Below, in pieces: positions 5,622-9,888 of a stretch of DNA of 9,888 nucleotides (position 1 is the stretch's first letter; each line of letters opens with the position of its first letter). The position numbers and the translations under genes are program-made. The notes under the pieces are model-generated. The model was given only the letters and a program-made list of their open reading frames with translations, was not told where the DNA came from and made no database searches. Origin of the DNA: Acidobacteriaceae bacterium (GTDB lineage: Bacteria > Acidobacteriota > Terriglobia > Terriglobales > Acidobacteriaceae). The stretch covers positions 1 through 9,888 of the forward strand of contig DAHXOQ010000091.1 in NCBI GenBank assembly GCA_027364815.1, given 5' to 3'.

Positions 5622-7010
5622 ATGAGCACACCGTCACAATCACGCACCTGGGCCGAGCCTTTCAAAATCAAAGTCATTGAGCACGTTCGCATTCCATCGC
5701 AACAGGAAAGGGAAGCCGCCATTCGAGAAGCCGGCTACAACACCTTCCTCCTTCGCTCCGATGAAGTCTACATCGACCTGCTTACCGACTCCGGAACCAC
5801 CGCAATGAGCGACCGCCAGTGGGCCGCAATGATGATCGGCGACGAAGCCTACGCCGGAAGCCGCAGCTTCTACCGCCTCGAGGCCGCCGTGCAGGAGTGG
5901 TATGGCTATAAGTACGTTGTCCCCACACACCAGGGCCGCGGTGCGGAGAATCTACTTTCCAAAACAATGATTAAGCCAGGCGACATTGTCCCCGGCAACA
6001 TGTACTTCACTACGACGCGCCTACATCAGGAACTGGCCGGCGGCACCTTCACCGACATCATCATCCCCGAAGCTCACGATCCCGCCAGCCTTCATCCTTT
6101 CAAGGGCAATGTCGATCTAGCCAAGCTTGAATCCGTCATTTTGGAATTTGGTCCCGATAAAATTCCGTACGTCAGCCTCGCCGCCACGGTCAACCTAGCA
6201 GGCGGCCAGCCCATCTCGCTTGAAAATGTCCGCGCCGTACGCGAACTCACCAACAAATACGGGATCAAAGTCATCCTCGACGCTGCCCGCATCGTTGAAA
6301 ATGCATACTTCATTCAGCAGCGCGAACCCGGCTGCCAATCCCGCACCATCGCATCCATTGTCAAGGAAATGTGCTCCTACACCGATGGCTGCACCATGAG
6401 CGCCAAGAAGGATCCGCTCGTCAACATCGGCGGTTTTCTCGCCGTCAACGACCACGCCATCTACGAAGAGGCCGCCAATCTAGCGGTTATTTATGAAGGC
6501 CTGCACACCTACGGCGGAATGGCCGGACGCGATATGGAAGCACTCGCAACCGGAATTGAAGAATCCCTCCACGAGGACCACATTCGCGCCCGCGTCGGCC
6601 AGATTCTATACCTCGGCAAAAAGCTTATCGACGCCGGCATCCCAATCGTTCAGCCCATCGGCGGCCACGGCGTCTTCCTCGATGCCCGCGCCTTCCTCCC
6701 TCACATCCCACAAGAACAGTACCCGGCTCAGGCACTGGCCGCCGCACTCTACCTCGATTCCGGAGTCAGGTCGATGGAGCGCGGCATCGTCTCCGCCGGA
6801 CGCAACAAGAATGGCGAAGAGAACAAGCCCAAACTTGAGCTCGTCCGCCTCACCATTCCTCGACGTGTCTATACACAAGCCCACATGGATGTCGTCGCCG
6901 AATCCGTCCAAATCGTCTACTCACACCGCGACACCATCCGCTGTCTGAAAATGATTCACGAACCCAAATATTTGCGTTTTTTTCAAGCCCGCTTCGAGCC
7001 GCTTGGATAA
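5622..7010 (+). CDS. tpl: Tyrosine phenol-lyase (beta-tyrosinase), PLP enzyme
   Basis: 462 aa, close to the 456 aa of Citrobacter tyrosine phenol-lyase, to which it aligns from memory almost without gaps. It cleaves L-tyrosine to phenol, pyruvate and ammonia in the cytoplasm (EC 4.1.99.2). The PLP lysine is in SAKKD (Lys263, Citrobacter Lys257) and the active-site Tyr in GDEAYAGS (Tyr77, Citrobacter Tyr71). Residues that separate it from tryptophanase are of the tyrosine phenol-lyase type: Thr130 in MYFTTTR (Thr124; Asp in TnaA) and Arg387 in SMERG (Arg381; Ile in TnaA), plus Phe453-Phe454 (Phe448-449). Arg409 matches the carboxylate-binding Arg404. Automatic pipelines may label it tryptophanase. 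Divergent from an AsnC regulator and followed by its own terminator, so probably monocistronic. The reverse reaction, tyrosine synthesis from phenol, is possible in this family. Confidence 0.95.
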   Translation: MSTPSQSRTWAEPFKIKVIEHVRIPSQQEREAAIREAGYNTFLLRSDEVYIDLLTDSGTTAMSDRQWAAMMIGDEAYAGSRSFYRLEAAVQEWYGYKYVVPTHQGRGAENLLSKTMIKPGDIVPGNMYFTTTRLHQELAGGTFTDIIIPEAHDPASLHPFKGNVDLAKLESVILEFGPDKIPYVSLAATVNLAGGQPISLENVRAVRELTNKYGIKVILDAARIVENAYFIQQREPGCQSRTIASIVKEMCSYTDGCTMSAKKDPLVNIGGFLAVNDHAIYEEAANLAVIYEGLHTYGGMAGRDMEALATGIEESLHEDHIRARVGQILYLGKKLIDAGIPIVQPIGGHGVFLDARAFLPHIPQEQYPAQALAAALYLDSGVRSMERGIVSAGRNKNGEENKPKLELVRLTIPRRVYTQAHMDVVAESVQIVYSHRDTIRCLKMIHEPKYLRFFQARFEPLG

Positions 7011-7031
7011 GAGATAAGTTGTTGTATTTGC

Positions 7032-7076
7032 TAAGGCGACCAGGGATTGGCGGTCCCCACTGGTCGCCTTATTTTT
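7032..7076 (+). terminator. Rho-independent terminator after tyrosine phenol-lyase
   Basis: TAAGGCGACCAG (7032-7043) and CTGGTCGCCTTA (7060-7071) form a perfect 12-bp stem, with a few extra G-C pairs possible inside the 16-nt loop, followed directly by TTTTT (7072-7076). It starts 21 bp after the stop codon. Confidence 0.93.
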
Positions 7077-7212
7077 GTTCAAATCACTATCGATTATCTA
7101 ACTGTGATTGCAAATCATCGCAGGCTCAACTGCGCCGAACTTGGGAAGAACCTCAAGTGCCGGATATAATTGCATATCAGCTAATTACGCTGAACTTCAC
7201 GCAGTGATTCCT

Positions 7213-7302
7213 GAATGCTCAGATCCTGCATCAGCCGCACTTATCGTTGAGACAGCCGCACAATTTGGAAAGTTGATTGGGGTACTTTATAGGAATGCTC
7301 TT
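7213..7302 (+). pseudogene. Possible short-chain dehydrogenase remnant
   Basis: One frame reads ECSDPASAALIVETAAQFGK followed by LIGVLYRNAL. This resembles the SDR segment between the 'D-x-x-D-P-A-S' turn and the NNAG cofactor motif (typically ...DPASxxxLV...FGxLDxLVNNAG), but NNAG has decayed to RNAL and the spacing is off by one residue. The frame around it carries neither the N-terminal Rossmann glycines nor the YxxxK catalytic motif. If real it is a short relic; chance similarity is a serious alternative. It overlaps the possible early starts of the following gene. Confidence 0.27.
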
Positions 7303-8116
7303 TTTTTCTCTTATTGCATCACCGGCGAAGATCGCAACGGGTTTATCTTCAGAGCCAAATTTCTCTAATATCGATTATCCAGCTTCATTGGCGCGAATTT
7401 TCACGCTTCTCCTCATTGCATTTTTCATTCTAGGGGCGACGTCGTCAGCCTTTGCCGTGCAACAGGCAAAACACAAAAAGCGCGCCAAATCACACGTCAG
7501 TGAGAGTGCAATCATCGATGCGCCCATGCCTGAAGAGGGATTTCTGCTAGCACCAGACGATCCGATGCTCGATGAGCTTGACTATCTGTTTCCTGCACGC
7601 GAAAAGTATTCGCTCCGGTTTATCCGCGCCTGGTCGGGCGAAAGTATCGATGTGGTTTATAGGGATGGAGATTTTTATCTGCCGGAGTCACTGGCCAATA
7701 TCGACTACTTCTTGCGCGACAATCACAACGAGGTGGTTAGTGAGTGTGATCCGCGGCTGATGGACCTGCTGTACACATTGCTGGCGCGGGTAGGGAAGCC
7801 GGATGGGGAGATCATTATTCTCTCCGGGTACCGGACGCAGGAGACGAACGACATGCTGCGGGCGAGCCACCGGACGAATGCGGCAGAGTTCTCGCAGCAT
7901 CTCTATGGAAGGGCAATTGATATCCGCATCCCCGGTGTTTCTGCAGCGCGTCTGAAAAACGCTGCGCTCACGATGAAGGCCGGCGGAGTTGGGTATTATC
8001 CACGGGGGCAATTTCTGCACGTTGACGTTGGGCCGGTGCGGCACTGGACCTATGTTCCTCATCGCGGACGCAGACGCGGCCATAGCAAAAAGAAGGTTGC
8101 CGCCACAAAACCATAG
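7295..8116 (+). CDS. Secreted MepK/YcbK-type murein endopeptidase (DUF882, peptidase M15 family)
   Basis: From about residue 90 to 255 of this reading the protein follows E. coli MepK (YcbK), a zinc peptidase that cuts peptide cross-links in peptidoglycan. Motifs are SGYRTQETN (177-185), the metal-binding SQHLYGRAID (His202, Asp209), MKAGGVGYYPRGQF (227-240) and HVDVGPVRHW (His242). The tail is basic (RGRRRGHSKKK) and may bind the wall. A signal peptide core IFTLLLIAFFILGATSSAFA ends near residue 54. The start is uncertain. Coordinates use the only ATG, but its AGGA abuts the codon. TTG 7277 has GGAAAG 4 nt upstream. TTG 7388 would give an ideal 23-aa signal peptide but has no ribosome-binding site. 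The stop at 8116 is firm. Codons are GCG/CTG/CGG-rich, unlike tpl before it. No operon partner. Confidence 0.85.
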   Translation: MLFFSLIASPAKIATGLSSEPNFSNIDYPASLARIFTLLLIAFFILGATSSAFAVQQAKHKKRAKSHVSESAIIDAPMPEEGFLLAPDDPMLDELDYLFPAREKYSLRFIRAWSGESIDVVYRDGDFYLPESLANIDYFLRDNHNEVVSECDPRLMDLLYTLLARVGKPDGEIIILSGYRTQETNDMLRASHRTNAAEFSQHLYGRAIDIRIPGVSAARLKNAALTMKAGGVGYYPRGQFLHVDVGPVRHWTYVPHRGRRRGHSKKKVAATKP

Positions 8117-8331
8117 TCAGAAAATTCGACATTAAGATAGCGGCTTTATGGGGTGATACCGAAGGGTGATTACCGTCTGGTTAACGATCTTGGAAAAATG
8201 CTGAAGCGACAAGTCTTGATATCACAGGATATTATCTATATGTCCGATAACGTATATTCTGTACAGTCGAACTCTGGGCTGTAAATAATTGAATGATTTA
8301 GCTTAATGGGTGAGTCTGCGCTCTTCCCTGA
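8117..8331. other. Spacer between convergent genes, no gene seen
   Basis: AT-rich with no credible frame and no convincing terminator on either strand. It contains two near-identical short repeats, GGGTGATACCG (8151-8161) and GGGTGATTACCG (8164-8175). Confidence 0.5.
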
Positions 8332-8829
8332 CTACATCTTGTACTTGCCGAGGTCCTCGTCGTTGAGCCCTTCAAGCCAGTTTTTCAATTGCTCTGCTGA
8401 GGGGCCATCGGAGGTTGTGTGGTTGGCAGTGGTGTTCAGCCGCGCCGACTCAAGAACTTGCTCGCTGACAAAGATTGGACAATCGGCACGCAAAGCGAGA
8501 GCCAGCGCATCGGATGGACGTGCGTCGACGGCGACTTGTTCCGTGCCCTGCCGGAGCCAGAGGACGGAGTAGAAAGTGTCGTCCTTGAGCTCGGTGATGA
8601 CGACGCGCTCCAGGGTTCCGTTGAGCGAGCGGATGAGGTTTTGGGTCAGGTCGTGCGACATGGGACGAGGTGCGGCTAGTTTTTCAATTTCGACGGCAAT
8701 TGCATTGGCCTCGAAGATGCCGACCCAGATGGGCATGACGGTTTCCGAGTTCGCGTCTTTGAGGACGACAATTGGCATGTTTGTGGCAGGGTCCAAAACT
8801 AATCCGCGGATTCTGACTTCAATGTCCAT
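8332..8829 (-). CDS. Bifunctional nuclease domain protein (DUF151/BFN family)
   Basis: 165 aa, the usual length for bacterial members. Family hallmarks are the start MDIEVRIRGLVLDPATNMPI, PIWVGIFEANAIAVEIE (33-49), PRPMSHDL (54-61) and DARPSDALALALR (102-114), ending in an acidic helix and DLGKYKM. The name derives from a plant homologue with RNase and DNase activity; the catalytic role in bacteria is poorly defined, so only the fold is called with confidence. AAGGAGG at 8835-8841 lies 5 nt before the ATG at 8829 and is a strong ribosome-binding site that fixes the start. It lies 123 bp downstream of miaB on the same strand and could be co-transcribed with it. Confidence 0.92.
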   Translation of the reverse strand: MDIEVRIRGLVLDPATNMPIVVLKDANSETVMPIWVGIFEANAIAVEIEKLAAPRPMSHDLTQNLIRSLNGTLERVVITELKDDTFYSVLWLRQGTEQVAVDARPSDALALALRADCPIFVSEQVLESARLNTTANHTTSDGPSAEQLKNWLEGLNDEDLGKYKM

Positions 8830-8858
8830 TGCGTCCTCCTTTTTGCTGCAATGCTTCT

Positions 8859-8876
8859 CCGGGGCTGATTCCCCGG
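8859..8876 (-). promoter_or_regulatory. GC-rich hairpin in the leader of the bifunctional nuclease gene
   Basis: CCGGGG (8859-8864) and CCCCGG (8871-8876) form a 6-bp G-C stem with a 6-nt loop. It stands about 18 nt before the ribosome-binding site and has no T-tract on the minus strand, so it is more likely a leader element, an mRNA-end stabiliser or chance than a terminator for miaB. Confidence 0.35.
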
Positions 8877-8952
8877 CTTACCGCACGAAAAACAAAACCC
8901 TGAACATGCCAACCGAATGCCGGTCAAAACATCCTACACATATTGCTGCGTA

Positions 8953-9888
8953 TTAGACTGCTTCGCCTACCAAACTATTGGGCAAGGTGCCGGTTATTTT
9001 GACCTTGGCGTAACTTCCGGGAGCCGGAGAAATCGGTGAATTGGTTGTGAAGTTCACGGTTTTCAGTTGCGTAGAACGTCCGATAACCTGCCCACGGGCT
9101 GGATTCATTCCCTCTACCATGACTTCAAGTTCCTGCCCTAAGTAATTCAAATGAAGAGCTCTTTGAATCTCGCGCTGACGGTCATTCAATACTTGAAGTC
9201 TGCGAATTTTTTCCTCATCCGGGATGGAATCAATCATGACCAGAGCTGGGGTGTTGGGGCGCGGCGAGTACTTGAAGCCGAAGACCATGTCGTACTGGAC
9301 TTCGTGGAGGAGGTCCATGGTTTCGATGAACTCCTCAGGGGTTTCGCCTGGGAAGCCAACAATGATGTCAGTGGTGAGGGCGATCTGGCGCTTTGCAGAT
9401 TTGATCCAACTGATGCGCTCGAGGTACCAGTCGCGTGTGTACTCGCGGTTCATCTGGTTGAGGATGCGCGAGGAACCAGATTGGACGGGCAGATGCACGT
9501 GGTCGCAGAGGGTCGGATAAGCGTCGATTGCCTCGACGATTTCGCGGGTGAAGTGGCGGGGATGGCTGGTCATGAAACGAACGCGACGAATGCCGGGAAT
9601 CTCACCGACGGCGGCGAGGAGTTCGGCGAAGGTGCGCTTGCCGGAGGGGTCTTGATAGCTGTTGACGTTCTGGCCGAGGAGTTGGATTTCGGTGAAGCCA
9701 GACTGGGCGATGCGCTGGGCTTCGGCGAGGACGGAGGCGGAGGTGCGGCTGCGCTCTTTGCCCCGGGTGTAGGGAACGACGCAGTAGGCGCAGAATTTGT
9801 CGCAGCCTTCGATGATGGTGATGTAGCCGCGGTGCGGGTTGCTGCGCGCAGTGAACTCGGTGTCGAACGTCTCGTCGGTCTGGCGGTC
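8953..9888 (-). CDS. miaB: tRNA-2-methylthio-N6-dimethylallyladenosine synthase MiaB, C-terminal part (runs off right edge)
   Basis: 311 residues are visible; the N-terminal methylthiotransferase domain, roughly the first 130-150 residues, lies beyond the edge. The radical-SAM cluster motif GCDKFCAYCVVPYTRGKERS has its three cysteines at visible residues 29, 33 and 36 (codons at 9804-9781). SAM-domain motifs follow: LLGQNVNSY, RFMTSHPRHF, HLPVQSGSS, TTDIIVGFPGETPEEF and FGFKYSPRPNTPA. The last 65 residues are a TRAM RNA-binding domain ending at GEAV. MiaB adds the 2-methylthio group to i6A37 of tRNAs reading UNN codons. NVNSYQD-type loops and VVPYTRG favour MiaB over RimO or MtaB. The bifunctional nuclease gene follows on the same strand. 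Confidence 0.95.
   Translation of the reverse strand, partial: DRQTDETFDTEFTARSNPHRGYITIIEGCDKFCAYCVVPYTRGKERSRTSASVLAEAQRIAQSGFTEIQLLGQNVNSYQDPSGKRTFAELLAAVGEIPGIRRVRFMTSHPRHFTREIVEAIDAYPTLCDHVHLPVQSGSSRILNQMNREYTRDWYLERISWIKSAKRQIALTTDIIVGFPGETPEEFIETMDLLHEVQYDMVFGFKYSPRPNTPALVMIDSIPDEEKIRRLQVLNDRQREIQRALHLNYLGQELEVMVEGMNPARGQVIGRSTQLKTVNFTTNSPISPAPGSYAKVKITGTLPNSLVGEAV

Noticed and set aside
5622..7010. Calling the PLP lyase tryptophanase (tnaA)
   Set aside because: The substrate-pocket positions carry Thr130 and Arg387, as in tyrosine phenol-lyase, not the Asp and Ile of TnaA, and the overall match is much closer to tyrosine phenol-lyase.

Overview
The window looks like a chromosomal stretch from an Acidobacteriota soil bacterium, most likely of the Terriglobia/Acidobacteriaceae type. 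The reasons are the C-rich codon style, a secreted repeat protein ending in the Ig-strand/membrane-hairpin/Cys-Gly tail that I associate with this group, and copies of a 'gtgcccca...tggg' palindrome in the spacers. This assignment is inference, as no rRNA or marker gene is present. I see no phage, transposase, CRISPR, tRNA or rRNA.

Layout, left to right. (1) 1-362, minus strand: the start of a ten-TM-type DMT/GRP-like permease (ureide permease relatives), running off the left edge. (2) 363-517: a divergent promoter region with a 25-bp imperfect palindrome. (3) 518-1600, plus: a class I (DapA-superfamily) aldolase closest to 4-hydroxy-2-oxoglutarate aldolase, carrying an in-frame insertion of about 65 residues. 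(4) 1601-1849: a REP-like hairpin, a second dispersed-repeat motif and a promoter. (5) 1850-4705, plus: a secreted 951-aa protein with six kelch repeats, two MBG-like repeats, an Ig-like domain, and a final Ig-like domain that appears to be split by a two-helix membrane hairpin. (6) 4706-4977: a second copy of the REP-like hairpin. (7) 4978-5448, minus: an Lrp/AsnC regulator, divergent from (8) 5622-7010, plus: tyrosine phenol-lyase, followed by a strong intrinsic terminator. (9) about 7213-7302: a possible remnant of a short-chain dehydrogenase. (10) 7295-8116, plus: a secreted MepK/YcbK-type murein endopeptidase (start uncertain). (11) 8332-8829, minus: a bifunctional-nuclease (DUF151) protein, and (12) 8953-9888, minus: the C-terminal two thirds of miaB, running off the right edge.

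Functional links. The permease and aldolase are divergent and may share a regulator, with one importing a substrate and the other cleaving a 2-keto acid derived from it. The Lrp/AsnC regulator and tyrosine phenol-lyase form a plausible self-contained aromatic amino-acid-responsive pair: the enzyme splits tyrosine to phenol, pyruvate and ammonia. miaB and the nuclease-domain gene are co-directional with a 123-bp gap and could be co-transcribed. The kelch protein and the murein endopeptidase are cell-envelope proteins with no evident tie to the neighbouring metabolic genes.

The most unusual items are the lipoprotein-signal-like segment inside the C-terminal Ig domain of the kelch protein, the aldolase insertion, the paired REP-like hairpins that bracket the kelch gene, and the tyrosine phenol-lyase/AsnC pair. 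I did not find an obviously new multi-gene system.
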